Shown here piece after piece: positions 12,230-23,819 of a stretch of DNA of 64,000 nt (position 1 is the stretch's first letter; each line of letters begins with the position of its first letter). The DNA is from Plectranthus barbatus (taxonomy: Eukaryota > Streptophyta > Magnoliopsida > Lamiales > Lamiaceae), in contig JAPKLW010001552.1 in the NCBI GenBank assembly GCA_026898455.1, forward strand, positions 20,640 through 84,639. Direction: 5' to 3'. Under the pieces are notes generated by a model that saw nothing but the letters and a program-made list of their open reading frames with translations, was not told the DNA's origin and ran no database searches. Made by a program: the position numbers and the translations under genes.

Positions 12230-12895
12230 TGTAAGATATGTCACATGTGTATGATATATTTATTATGGACTAAAAGATAAATAAATTATTAATTGGATAA
12301 GTCTAAATATATAATATATGAGATATTTGGAGCATATTTGATATTAATTGATATTGGCAAATTCTCAGATGAGACGGTCTCATCATTTTTATTGTGAGAC
12401 GAATTTAATGAAATGATGTGCTTCTTTATTGCAAATGATGTCTCACCATTTTTATTGTGAAACAAATTTAATGAAATGATTTATTTCTTTATTGCAAATA
12501 ATGTAATTTTTAAAAATTAAATGATGTATTTAACTTATTGAAATGATGTATTAAGGTCCGTCTCACAATAAAAAAATGATGAGACCGTCTCTCAGGAGAC
12601 CAACTCGTTGATATTTGATGAGAATATCAATTTTATGTGGGATATATATTAACCCTATATAAATAGGGACTAGGTCCTCAATTCCTGATATAATAGTTTT
12701 CTCTCAAACCTTAATCGCCATCACGAATGTGAGAGATAATGAATAGAAGTCAAGGAAGAGAAACACTAGTATTCTGCAATTCCTAATTCTACGATGGAAA
12801 AAGATACACAATTAATTATGAGAATCATTGATTTCAAGATACTGTAAATTTTCTATTTTATTGATTTAATAGAAAATTACATGAATAATTTTACA
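12230..12895 (+). repeat. 3' LTR of copia C, with inserted MITE
   Basis: Begins TGTAAGATATGTCAC right after the polypurine tract and ends TAATTTTACA. Without the 252-bp MITE and its duplicated 8 bp it is close to the 401 bp of the 5' LTR. Confidence 0.88.
12356..12607 (+). mobile_element. MITE with 8-bp TSD in copia C LTR
   Basis: A 252-bp insertion present only in the 3' LTR of element C is flanked by TTGATATT at 12348-12355 and 12608-12615. Ends are imperfect inverted repeats sharing AGACGGTCTCATCATTTT and TTGTGAGACG. The 8-bp duplication fits a hAT-type MITE. Inside, a unit of about 65 bp (TTATTGTGAGACGAATTTAA... TTTATTGCAAATGATG) occurs twice. A second, partial copy in the opposite orientation lies at about 33040-33205. 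Confidence 0.75.
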
Positions 12896-12963
12896 TATAT
12901 TTGATCTAAAATGATAAGTATAAATATAATAAGATAATTCGCAATATATTTATAACTATATAC

Positions 12964-13074
12964 CGTAGCAGTTGACTTATATAAAAGAAAATAATTTTTC
13001 CAAACATTGGGATGATAAGTCACAAATTTACACATATTCACAATATTTGTGGAAAAGGGAACAGCGATGCGCAT
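12964..13074 (-). pseudogene. Terpene synthase relic 1, exon 1 scrap
   Basis: Minus-strand reading from ATG 13074 gives a 37-codon piece with PFSTN, TYHPNVWKNYF and STATV. It aligns with exon 1 of the two TPS copies (APISTKYTN, YHPSVWSNHF). It ends at the same phase before a GTATATA donor. The copia element C begins 68 bp further on in the intron. About seven codons are missing compared with the intact copy. Exon 2 scrap: 6667-6734. Confidence 0.75.
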
Positions 13075-13103
13075 TTTTGAGACATTTTATTTCAATGGGA
13101 ACA

Positions 13104-13401
13104 CAATGGCGGAGGCCTTGGGCTGGGGCTATCGCCTCACGCAGGGGCGGATGCAAATTTTCAGTTTCAGGGTTCGATCATATCACGATTAGATCGAGTC
13201 TTATAATTTTTTTTAAAATATAATTAAAAACAAAAAAAAAATTTGGCCGCCGGAGGGTCGGCCCCAAGGCTGGCTTCGCCTCTGACCCCAAGGCGGTTGG
13301 ATTTTTTTATTTTTTTCAGTTATATTTTATAAAAATTTTATAAGATTCAATCCAACAACATATAATATTCCCTACGATATTTTTAGTCCGCATCCGCCCA
13401 T
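13104..13401. mobile_element. MULE-like MITE with 9-bp TSD
   Basis: A 298-bp segment is flanked by ATGGGAACA at 13095-13103 and 13402-13410. The ends share GGCGGA / TCCGCC words in inverted orientation (CAATGGCGGAGG at the left, CATCCGCCCAT at the right), with another GGGGCGGATGC at 13146. A 9-bp duplication is typical of Mutator-like elements. The inverted repeats are short and imperfect, so the class is a tentative call. It sits just upstream of TPS relic 1. Confidence 0.5.
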
Positions 13402-13410
13402 ATGGGAACA

Positions 13411-14670
13411 ATATTATTTCAAGTTATATAGATATGGATTTCATGTGCAAATAAGTAGTTTTAATAATATTTAAGATGATCAACGAGGTTGTTGCAATCT
13501 TTTAATTGTTGGTTTTTAATTAAATTCTGCTCGTCTTTCATTAAATTTTACACAAGCTAGACCTACATCATCAATTACATTTGCTTTTTATGAGAAATCC
13601 AGCCACCCGCCCACCATCACGTACGGCTTGAAACAGCAATAGCGACCATCGCGGGCGACACCAACACCCAAAAAACCAAAATCAGGTGCCACGATATATA
13701 CTTTTGACTATTTTCATACTACACTCCCTATTTCCTTGTTAATTTTTTATTTTTATTTAATCTCTTTTTATAATTTTGATTTATAACTATTATGTTTTAA
13801 ATTAATTTTATAAGTTCAGTTATAATATTTTAATTTTCAATATTTAACTAAAATTTAATTATTACGCACCTACACACCCCACCATGACATCAACATCGAC
13901 CACATCAGCGGCGGAGCCACGTTAGGGTTTGGGGGGCTTCAGCCCCCTCCCAAATCGAGAAATTACCTTAAATTCTTATGGGTTGATCTGCTTTTTTTCA
14001 TAATTAGCCCCAACATGTATTTTTTTTTTTTAAGAAGATGAAATTTGTGTGTTGGTGCTGCTGTAAAATCTTTCCAGCAGTGGAAGAGAGAAGAGAACAA
14101 GCCGTCTGTATTTATTTGGGATTTGGGAAGAAGAAGATAATTTGAATGGAAAATAAAAAAAATATATTTTTATATCCCATTTTTTTAAAATATAATATCA
14201 AAGTCAACCCAGTTCCATGATACGTTCCCATGAAAGCTCCATGCTACGTTTTATAGGAAAGATTATTGGCCTACGAAGCAGAGAAGTGAAGAGCTTAGCC
14301 CTGTTTTTAACTAAAATTGAATAGTTCAAAATTATAATTTGTGTTTTTATAAAATTTTTATCTAACACACCAAAGAGGCCAACCACCAACTAAGAAATCT
14401 AGTCAACAAGTTAATTGACTTTGACAAAAAATAGTGAAAGATTTAGTCTTACTTTCAATTTCAATTTCTAATTTTCAATGTTTTCAACACAATTTACGAT
14501 ACATATTACAAATTTGGATAATTAAATTTCATAGAAGACGATATTTGGTAGCATTAGATTTATTTCAAGCATTATTCCTTCATATAAAACTCTTAGAGCT
14601 TGAAAATGGATCAAACTCTGTTTTCTTTCCACACATGATATATTTAAAATTTCAGTATGATTTCTTGAAT
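13411..14670. other. Intergenic, no gene seen
   Basis: AT-rich sequence between TPS relic 1 and the 3' end of TPS copy 1. The first 100 bases (GATGATCAACGAGG..GTTGTTGCA) resemble the upstream region of the other TPS copies. A GC-rich scrap at 13905-13960 (GGCGGAGCCACG, GGGGGCTTCAGCCCCC) looks like the end of a degraded transposon. No coding frame is convincing. Confidence 0.5.
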
Positions 14671-16948
14671 TTATTTTATGGGATGGAGAAGCACATCTAT
14701 AATAGCCTGTTTAGTTCTTCCGCTGGAATCTGTAAATCCATCTTCACCACTCGAATATATTATATGTAACACACGACAGAGATTCACAATGCGTTCAAGA
14801 ATCTCCACAGATGTTGCTCTTGGCTCCATCCATTCATCATTTAAATCCTTCCATTCTTTCTTCACTTGTTTTGAAACTTCTTTGCAAGCTTCCATCTCTG
14901 ACCACCCATGCTCATTCATGTAACAACCCACCACTGTAACCTTTTGTTCTTTCTGTATGCAAAATAAATTTAATTAAAAGGACATTACATTTATTTGCAT
15001 TTTGAACAATATATATATAAGTAATTAGTTACCCCATATCCAGCCAAGTCGTCCATTAATCTACCCATCAGCTCAGAAATGCTTACTATACGAGGATGGT
15101 TTGTAATCCATTCAAAATCATGTCGTGTAATACTATCTCCCATCCCAACTAAGCAAGTTGCTGCTAGTAACTCGCAAGCGGAAGATGCCATTGCCACCTT
15201 GATATACTCATCCACCGTTGGAATATTTTTTGAGTAACACCATTCTGCCTCTTTCATATATGCCTCCACCAAATCTTTCATCTGCCAGTGATTTTTACTT
15301 TGAAAAACACATGAATTAAAAATTATTATATATAGGTTGCTACGTACCGTCTGCATTGAGTATGGAAGTCCAATCTCATCTCCCATTTCAGCATAAACAC
15401 CTAAAAGAGCTTCAAAACATATTCTCATATACGGTGGTAGTTCATCAGCAGCATTGATATCCCAACTGAAGCCATGCCAAAAAAAATATCATATTCTTGT
15501 TCATCTAACGAAGAAGATAAGTGTTAGATAAATATATTCATATCTTCTAGACTAGAAAATATATGAATATATTTACAAAGATATAAATATATTTATCTAA
15601 CAATAAGAATATAACACAACCTTCGAAAAACGTTGGTGAAACGTCGGAGTTCATCTAATGTTCCATGAACATCATAGATATCATCAATGACGGTTGTCAT
15701 TGCTATAATTTTGGTAAGAAAAAGTCTTGATGTGTTGTGTGTGGTTCAAAATATGCTCCCAAAGCCCAAAAGTAGGACTCTGCTAATCTATCTCTTGCAA
15801 AAGGAAGTTTGTTTGCAAAGTCCAAATCCTCCCACCACCTGTAATGATCAATTAGAATACCTACAAGATTAATTAAACAAACATAGAAGTGTTGGACGGA
15901 CCTTGTAATATGGTTGAGCTCTCTTTGATGCATCTTTTGTGTTAAATTGAAATCCAATTTCGCAAAATGTAATAAATCTTGATTATGTGACTCATCTTCT
16001 TGGTATGCAGATATGAATTTCTTGGCTCCCAACCTATTCAAAGTCTTGTTGATTGGTGTCTCTAAAGCTTCCTTCAAACGAGAATGAGTAGTAGTGCTCA
16101 AACAATCCAGATGAGACGAAGAGAATTCGAATGCTTTGTCCATAATTTCCTCGCCATTTACTCCATAATATGATGCCTCATACAAGCTCAACATTCCTTC
16201 AATATCTTTTGTTAATGATTCTTTGAATTCTCCTTCATTGTTCATGAATTTTTTGAATACATCTACAGTAAAAATTAATTAATTCTTATTTTACATTCAC
16301 ATTTGAAGAAATATATATATATATAATCAACTTAAAACCGATCATTAAAGTCTAAACCATTTACCCAAATGCTTTTTTATTTCAAATTCTGACCTCTCTA
16401 AAAATTAAAGCAGATCATATTAAGAAAACTATATTGGTTATAATTATTTAGGTTTTTTTTTATTCTGTTAATAAATAATAAGTAATGGATGTTAAATCTA
16501 AATCAAAGAAAACCAAATTAAAGCAATGATAAATCATATATATCTTTAACGATATATAATATAAACTAGAAGCATGCTTATGTTAATTGAAAACAATTTA
16601 ATAAATATGATATACTATACCATCTAGGACCCTGTAGCCTTGTTGTCTTAGCAGACGAAAACGAAGAGCAACAACACTAACATCATCTTCCTCATTGCAA
16701 GATTTTGTTTGATAAGTCTCATGAGTTTGTCTTAAAGATTCATCGATTTCTTTTACGAAATGGTAGCCCACTCCTAGACGTTGGATTGCATCAATGAGTT
16801 TTAACATAAGTGTTGAATTTTCCGGAGTCTGAGCCAACAAGTTTTTAACCTTTCCCTTCAGACGTTCGAGCTGTAGTTTTTCATCAGCACTAATTTCCTG
16901 TAATAATTACAAGATAATACATATATATGGAATTAATCGATATAGCAT

Positions 16949-16998
<50 letters not shown>

Positions 16999-17143
16999 AT
17001 TAAATATATACCGTGGCATCGGAAGTATATGAACGGAAATGATTACTCCAAATACTGGGATGAAAAGTTACGGATTTACGAATATCCTCCACATTTGTAT
17101 ATTTTGTTGAAATGGGAGCAGCGGATGCAGAGATCTGAGCCAT
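14671..17143 (-). pseudogene. Terpene synthase copy 1, seven exons, one frameshift
   Basis: Seven exons can be placed on the minus strand: 17143-17012, 16897-16621, 16262-15902, 15838-15621, 15465-15348, 15281-15033 and 14952-14671, all with GT-AG borders and the same phases as the copy at 38.3 kb. The layout and length (about 545 codons) are those of a class I sesquiterpene-synthase-like TPS, which would ionise a prenyl diphosphate in the cytosol. No RRX8W or plastid transit peptide is seen. Exon 4 is 218 nt against 219 in its paralogue. One base is missing near 15740 in the CAC/ACA tract after YFEPH, so translation stops at 15703, about 301 codons in and before the DDIYD motif (15671-15685). 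The rest stays open: NSE-type DDLAGYGKE and the stop at 14671 are intact. It is either a very young pseudogene or a consensus error; I cannot decide from the sequence. Confidence 0.85.
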
Positions 17144-17200
17144 TAATGACAATTAATGGAGATCTAGTTGATTGTATGGACATCATGAGTTAATTTGATG

Positions 17201-17214
17201 GCATTTATATATAG
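17201..17214 (-). promoter_or_regulatory. Putative TATA box of TPS copy 1
   Basis: CTATATATAAATGC on the minus strand lies about 60 bp before the ATG. The same word stands at 40863-40876 before the intact TPS gene, within a conserved upstream block. Confidence 0.5.
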
Positions 17215-18300
17215 ATGACTTAGACTACCCATGTGCGTGGGGTTGTTGCAGGTTGTAAATTCATGTGGAAAAAAAAAAGTATAGGTGAAATTTGAAAAAA
17301 AATTAAATTCAAGCAGCCACAATTGAAGTCATGCTGCATTCCAAACAAAAAGAAAAGTCTTCTAACATGAAGTTGTCAAGTGTGAGTTTTTGGTTGGTTG
17401 ATTATATATTATATATTTTTATTTTAAATTATAAAAAATATATATAATTAATAAAAATATATACATGTAATTTATATCAAAATTTATTATTTTTTTTCTC
17501 TATCAATAGAGCTCAATATTGATATATTTTCACAAACTAAACAATTTTTTTCTTTTGCTTGCATTTTTTTTGTTTTAAAGCAAAAACACCCCGTAAAATA
17601 GGGAATTAGGCCAGATCCCCAACCTGTGTATACCATAAGTCAAAAATTTGGTATGATTCTAGTAGAACCCGACCAAAAACAGGCCAAGTCCGACCAAAAC
17701 CAACACCTGTACAAAATATCCATCAACAACACCAAAGTCACCTTAAGCTTACCCACATCACAGGTGAGAAACCTAGAGAGAATATAAAGAACAAAATACA
17801 ATTTGGAAATAGCCAATAATGGCTATCCCAAAGAGAAAATATAAGCCAATCAACTAAGAACGAAACCGGAAACAAAAATAACATTCTCAAATGAAACCAT
17901 CAAAATTATCCAAATTAAAGTTATAGATCAAAATCATCAAAATTACTTCTTAAATTTTTCTTTTGCTTGCATTATTTCTTAAATTTTTCAATTTTAAAGT
18001 TATAGATCAAAATCCTCAAAATTATTTCTCCAATCCTCAAAATTATCCAAATTACCCTCAAAGTTCTAAAATCTTTTAATTGTGTTTATGAATTTAAATT
18101 ATATTTTTCTATATTTTGTAGATTTATGACAATTGAATTAAAATTAATATAAATAATATATATAAATAAAATAAAGTAAAAATAAAATAGATTATAGGTT
18201 GTTGAAAGTTATTGTAGTGAGTAAAAATTGAATTAGGTTGTGGGTTGTGTATATGGAAGAGAGAGAAATTTAAAAAATTGTGTTATATTGGATTGTTGAG
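17215..18300. other. Upstream flank of TPS copy 1, no gene
   Basis: AT-rich sequence between the TPS promoter and the hAT element. It lacks credible frames. A moderately richer part at 17580-17780 (GACCAAAAACAGGCC and similar words) is unidentified. Confidence 0.4.
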
Positions 18301-18315
18301 GTTATGATTAGGGGT

Positions 18316-18500
18316 GTGCAAAACCGCCCGCGAACCGAAAAAACCGACCGAACCGGTCATTTTCGGGCGGTTCGGGGCTGTTCACAAATGCAGCCGGTCG
18401 GTTTGCGGTTTAAAAAATCCAAAACCGCTCACTTTCAGTTTGGCGGTCGGTTTGGAGGTTTCGAACCGCCAGAACCGACCGACCGACCGAATTTTATTAA
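18316..18500. repeat. Left subterminal ACCGACC repeats of hAT
   Basis: Many overlapping AACCGACCG / CGGTCGGTTT words in both orientations, for example near 18345, 18393, 18443 and 18475-18490. Subterminal repeats of this kind are the usual transposase-binding sites of hAT elements. The right end has its counterpart at 22778-22925. Confidence 0.7.
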
Positions 18501-19775
18501 GTAATAATAATTATAAATATATATATATATATATATATTATGTTATATATTATATAATATTTATAATAAATATTAATATATTTATTCTAAATATTAATAT
18601 TCTAAACCTAAAGACCTAAACAGACTTGAGAATTACGTAAACCGTCCGTCCACTCCTATTCCTCCTCGCCAATCACCAATTCACCATCACCCGCAGACTC
18701 AGCCCGCACCCGTCGACGTTCACTGCCCGGCGCCCGCAACCGCTCGACCCTCTGCCAGCCCCGCCGACCGACTGCCGTCAGCCGCCTCTGCGCTTTCGCT
18801 CCGATTCCTCGCCGCCAAGTCCGCAGGCTGCCGCACCCCCTCGACGTTCACTGCCCGGTGCCGGCGCCCGCACCCGCTCGGTTCTCCCCTCACTCGTCTG
18901 CCAAACCGCCGGCGGACTCTGCAATTCTGTCGACTGCCGCTGCACTGTGCACTCATGGTTATACCTTCGTCCCCGTCGGCTTCGAGTCCTCGACCGAGTC
19001 CACATGCAGGTTTGTAATCGAGTCCTTCAATGTGAATTTCGAATTCTTTTTTTTTTCAAATTGTGCATGACTGCATGTACATGTAGCCTCTAATTCTATT
19101 TTGATATTTGAATGAAGCATGTTTGTATTCAAATGTGTATAACGTGTTGCCTCGACTCTGAATGTTTGAATCTGAATCCGAAAACATCGTAAATCTGTAA
19201 TGCATGTAAAAAAAATAGGGTTTCGGTTGCTTCATTAAACCTTAAAAATAATCATTATTGAATCTGAATTTTGGTTATTTATTGGGTTTTAACGTGTTTT
19301 CAACCAGCGAATCTGAATGTTTGAATGTAGATTGTAGCCTCGACTGAAATATTGATCAATTTGAGTCTCATTGCATGTCTGGATACCTTGGTCCTTGTGT
19401 AGAATCACTACTGATACTGCGTTCTTAATTCTTCATTTATAAGTTGATAGGTGACTTTTGGAGTCTGCTGTGATTGTGATTTTCATCATGTATATTTGAA
19501 ATTGATTAGTTAAATACAATATAATTATTTAATTGGGTTGCGAGTTGAATGCTATTTAGCATTCAAGACACGATGTAGTTCAACTTTTAGTATTCATATG
19601 TTTGAATTATTATCTGCATCCGCCTTTCAAACTATTGATTGTAATGCAATTTTAGATGTTATATAGCTCATCTGTTTGAATGAAGCCTTTTTTGTATTAA
19701 AATTCTGATTTCTAAACTTTCTTGTTGCATTTTTTGTGTTGTAGATGTGACAGATTCAACAGCAGAGAAAAGTAT

Positions 19776-21813
19776 AATGGAGCAAGAAGCTGAAATTGTT
19801 AGGAAAGAGGTTGGCAAACCACCACTTCCTCAAAAAAAAAACGAGGCATAGATCTGAAGTATGGGATCACTACACCATGATTGAAGAAGATGGAGTAAAA
19901 AAGGTGCAGTGCAATTACTGTCCAAAGAAGTATCTTTGTCATACTAAGAGGAATGGCACATCCACCTTGAATCATCATATGAAGAACTGCATCCATAGTC
20001 CACTAAGGCAAGATCCTACACAGACTCAAATATTTGTGAAATCTACTGACAATAATGAGGCTGCAAACTTAACTAATTGGAAATTTGATCCTGTTTTGGC
20101 TAGAAGAAAACTAGTGGAAATGATAATTAAAGATGAGTTATCATTTAGTATTGTGGATGGTGAAGGCTTCATAGAGTTTATATGGGTTATACAACCTAAG
20201 TTTAAAATCCCCTCTTGTCGGAGTATATCTAGAGATGTGTATCAGTTGTTTTTAGATGAGAGGGTGAAGTTACGTGAGTATTTTAAGAAAACTGGTTGTA
20301 GTGTTTGTTTGACTACTGATACATGGACATCTCAACAAAAGTCAAGTTACATTTGTGTTACTGCTCATTATGTTGATATTCATTGGAAATTAAATAAGAA
20401 GATTATCAGCTTTTGTCCTGTTGAGAGTCATAAGGGCGAGGAGATGGGTAGACAAATTGATGTTGCGGGATTGGGGAATCGCTAGGGTTTTGGCAATTGT
20501 GGTTGATAATGCAAGTGCAAACGATACTTGCATTGATTATTTGAGGGGGAGGTTGACATCTCGAGGGTGTGATGTAGTGAAAGGTCAACATCTACACATG
20601 AGATGTGCAGCTCATATTGTGAACTTAATTGTTAATGAAGGATTAAAAGTGATTAACCCTTCTATCAAAAAAGTTCGAGATGTTGTTAGGTTTGTAAGGC
20701 ATTCTTCTGCTAGGCATACAAGATTTATAGAATGTTGTGCAGAAGAAAACATAGATACTAAGAGTTTACTTTGTCTAGATGTGCCAACTAGATGGAACTC
20801 TACTTATCTAATATTGAGCACAACAATTAAATTTGAAAAAGCCTTTGAGCGCTATGAGATTGAAGATCCTCACTTTAGAATAAACTTGAATGCTGATAAT
20901 GGAGTGCCTACATCTGCTGATTGGAATGTTGCTAGGAAGTTAAGTGATGTTTTACAAGTCTTTTATGATATCACACTGAAGGTTTCTGCTTCGTTACATG
21001 TAACTTCCCATTTGCTTTTTCATGAGATTGATACAATAGGGAATTTTTTGAGAGAGTGGGGTTCATTGATTGCTACTGAAGCACTCACCCACCCCCATTT
21101 TAAAAGAAATGGGAGAAAAGATGCAAGTGAAATTCAACAAGTACTGGGGGAATCCTAAGAACATGAACAAACTTATATATTTGATGATTATTCTTGATCC
21201 TCGTTATAAGTTTAAGTTCATAGAGTTCTATTTAGAAGATGAGTATGGAGATGAGGGTACAAGGTTGAAGTATGATTTGAAATTTGCTTTGAATGATTTG
21301 TATGAGCATTATAGAGTGTTGAACCCTCAATTAGATACAACCATTCGTGGATCTCAAAGTGTGGCATCTACACCGGTTTCTTCTCAAGAACCTGCTTTGA
21401 AGAAACATAGGTATGCTATTGCTGCTGATAGATTCAAGCAATTTCAAGAACAAACTGGTGAGAGTTTGATTAAGAATGACTTGGAAGTGTATCTCAGCGA
21501 AGAAACATTGAGTCGTGAGAATGATGATTTTGAAGTATTGAAGTGGTGGGATGTGCATAAATGTAGATTTCCAATCCTCTCACTACTTGCTCGAGATATT
21601 ATGGCTATGCCAATCTCTACTGTTTCTTCAGAATCAGCCTTTAGCACCGGGGGAAGAATACTTGACCCTTTTAGGAGTTCTTTAACTCCTAGAATTGTAG
21701 AAGGTCTTATATGTGTGCAAAATTGGCTGAGAAAATCAAAAGAACCAAGCATTGAAGAAGATTTGGCTAGCTTAGAGAAGCACGAAGAAGGTATATATTT
21801 TTCATTATTTTAA
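19776..21813 (+). pseudogene. hAT transposase (BED zinc finger, C-terminal dimerisation domain)
   Basis: The frame starts at ATG 19776 (MEQEAEIVRKEV). The BED finger is CNYCPKKYLCHTKRNGTSTL with a later H..C pair. Catalytic-core words follow: TTDTWTSQQ (first Asp), VVDNASAND (second Asp), MRCAAHIVNLIV, RWNSTY. The C-terminal dimerisation region has KWWDVHKCRFPILSLLARD and SSESAFSTGGR (catalytic Glu) and ends at 21813. Three frame breaks are visible: an A-run near 19832-19841, one near 20455-20480 and one near 21095-21110. Two of the three are at homopolymer tracts. The family is the RICESLEEPER/DAYSLEEPER-like Ac group. An intact protein would bind the subterminal repeats and cut the element out. 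Confidence 0.85.
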
Positions 21814-21987
21814 TTACATATAATTAATCTTGAGTATATGATCATTTATTGATATTTCAATTTAGGTATATCTATGATTGGCATGAAAGAAAGTGATGAT
21901 AAAGGAAAAGGAAAGGAGATTTGACTTAGATTTGAGTAAGGGTGACTACATTGTATTACATAATTTGTTTATTTTTTTGCATCTTTC

Positions 21988-21989
<2 letters not shown>

Positions 21990-22038
<49 letters not shown>

Positions 22039-22048
22039 NNNNNNNNNN

Positions 22049-22095
<47 letters not shown>

Positions 22096-22096
22096 T
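21990..22096. repeat. (TTA)n microsatellite with N gap
   Basis: An ATT/TTA trinucleotide run interrupted by 10 N (22039-22048). The true length is unknown. Confidence 0.95.
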
Positions 22097-22777
22097 TTGT
22101 AGATACCACAATGGATGATGGTGAAGACATGTAATTTTGAGTTTCAATTGTTAATGTCTTGTCTTGAAATGTATAATTATCACTTGCTAATTGTAGCATA
22201 TTTCTTTTCTATAGGTACTTCAATGAAAGTGGTGGAAGAAGATCAAGAATCAAGAATGAAGATTGAAATATTTGAATGTCAATTTGATGTTGAACATTTG
22301 TTAGAAACTTTGTTAAGTTATTTTTGAAATACTTTCTTTAGTTGTTATGATGTTGGGAACTTGGTATTTGAAACTTATTTTAGCATTTGTTATATTTTAT
22401 GATTGAGACTTGAGTTGAGTATGAATATTTGATTTGATTTTAAGATTAGATATTTAATTGTTTTGTTGTGTTTCAAGAATCAGTTTTTTTAAAAAAAAAA
22501 TTGAGTTTCATTATATGTTTGCTTAATTTAATTCGTTTTTTTTTTAAAGCTAAGAATTTTGAGTAGCATAAATAATTTTTTAAAAGCTAAGAATTTTGAG
22601 TAGCATAAATAAAAGGGAAAAAATGATTAAATTGGTGTACACCCATGAAATACTCTAGAAATAATGAAGACAATGGGGTTGGTCCACATTGAGAGAGAGA
22701 GAGAGATTGACGTTGTGTTGCTTTAATTCTTTTTTCGAGAATCTGTAGCATTTTTTAAATTGAATTCGGTTAGAAAA

Positions 22778-22925
22778 AAACCGACCCAAACCGACCGCCA
22801 CATTCGGTTCGGTGGGCGGTTCGGTCCAGCTATTCATCGGGCGGTTTATCGGTCGGTTTGGGGCACTGGTCGGTTGAAGTTCGGTTTGATGTTTGACGGT
22901 CGGTTTTTGGTCGAACCGACCGTTT
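22778..22925. repeat. Right subterminal repeats of hAT
   Basis: AAACCGACCG, GGTTCGGT, CGGTCGGTTT and GGTCGAACCGACCG words mirror the left end. They lie within 160 bp of the right inverted repeat. Confidence 0.7.
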
Positions 22926-22944
22926 GCACAGGCCTAGTTATGAT

Positions 22945-23742
22945 AGCATTAAGGCCTTTTTCCCAATCATAAAAAATCTTAGTAAACAATTCTAGATGCT
23001 ACGTAACACCTAAATAGTAAAGTATACAATTATTAATACAAAACGTACATAGCAATAAATTACATTGTGTAATATTTATATGCAATTATCAAATTCAAGG
23101 GCCGTGTAATTATAAATATTGTCATTTTTATATTTGAGACAAGCTTCAAGTGGGATTATTATATTTTGGAGACATGCATAATAATAGTATAAATAATAAT
23201 CAATCAAATAACTTATGATAATTTCTTGCATGAAATAATATTTTATTTATTGGTGAGTTTTCAATCAATAAATTATAGATTTTCAGAAGAATAGTACTGT
23301 GCACCTTTAACTTTATTAATATTGAGATTTTTTTAATAGAATTACAATAGCAAGCGTGTTACAGTTCACAATATTGATGAACTCATCAATCTTAGTGCAT
23401 GCTGAAATCACTTTTTTTTTTTATTAACGTGCTTCACTAGACCAACAAGATAGCTAGCATGACCAACAAGATAGCTAGCATGAGGAATGAGAAAGAATCT
23501 TAGCTATAAATTTTATAAGATCAACTGACCATATTGCATAACATTTTATTTTAAAAATGTGGCATTTTAGGGCCAATATTTAGCATTAATAGACAATATA
23601 GTAATTATATACAATGAAAGATAATTTTGAAATATGCATTTTAACTACGATCTTACTCATTTTAAGGTACATTAATATTACATTGCAAAATAAAATGCTT
23701 AATCTATTTACTTAACACCTTTTATATACAATATTGTGCATT
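22945..23742. other. Upstream block shared by TPS copies 1 and 2
   Basis: No gene. Words such as GAGTTTTCAAT..AATAAATTA, TTTTCAGAAGAA, GCGTGTTACA, TGATGAACTC and ATCAATCTTAGTGCATG at 23250-23420 recur in order at 41100-41230 upstream of the intact TPS. This marks the duplicated promoter-distal sequence, here displaced by the hAT insertion. Confidence 0.6.
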
Positions 23743-23819
23743 TTATTGTGATAACTCTGGTGCATTGTGAGACCGCAGTTCCTTTGAGTTTGCAACTGCA
23801 CCAGAGTTATCACAATAAA
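23742..23819. repeat. 23-bp inverted repeat at truncated end of copia D
   Basis: Arms 23742-23764 and 23797-23819 are perfect reverse complements (ATTGTGATAACTCTGGTGCA core) with a 32-nt spacer. The right arm is RNase H coding sequence (YCDNSGA). The left arm is an extra inverted copy at the point where the element stops. Confidence 0.85.

Larger units (their letters stand above)
6787..12895 (+). mobile_element. Ty1/copia element C, full length, decayed
   Basis: The 5' LTR is 6787-7187 (401 bp, TG...CA) and the 3' LTR 12230-12895 (666 bp because of a MITE insertion). A 5-bp target duplication TATAT stands at 6782-6786 and 12896-12900. The primer-binding site TGGTATCAGAG begins at 7190 and the polypurine tract AAGTGGGAGAA ends at 12229. 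Gag, protease, integrase and RT pieces follow in copia order but with many stops. Host sequence on both sides is TPS intron 1, so the element inserted into that intron. Confidence 0.9.
18309..22936 (+). mobile_element. hAT transposon, 4.6 kb, nearly complete
   Basis: Terminal inverted repeats TAGGGGTGTGCAAA (18309 on) and TTTGCACAGGCCTA (to 22936) are flanked by the perfect 8-bp target duplication GTTATGAT (18301-18308 and 22937-22944). It carries a BED-finger hAT transposase on the plus strand and arrays of ACCGACC/GGTCGGT words just inside both ends. A GC-rich leader (18640-19000) and possible introns precede the transposase. A 10-N gap at 22039-22048 lies inside its TTA repeat. The transposase has three frame breaks, so the element is probably immobile unless these are consensus errors. 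Confidence 0.92.

Noticed and set aside
14991..15428. Continuous frame through exon 5, intron 5 and exon 6 of TPS copy 1
   Set aside because: The 66-nt intron happens to be in frame, but GT-AG borders and the paralogue (where the equivalent intron is spliced) show it is intronic.
18720..19070. Arg/Ala/Pro-rich frames on both strands
   Set aside because: They arise from the GC-rich leader of the hAT element; no domain and overlapping frames in several phases.
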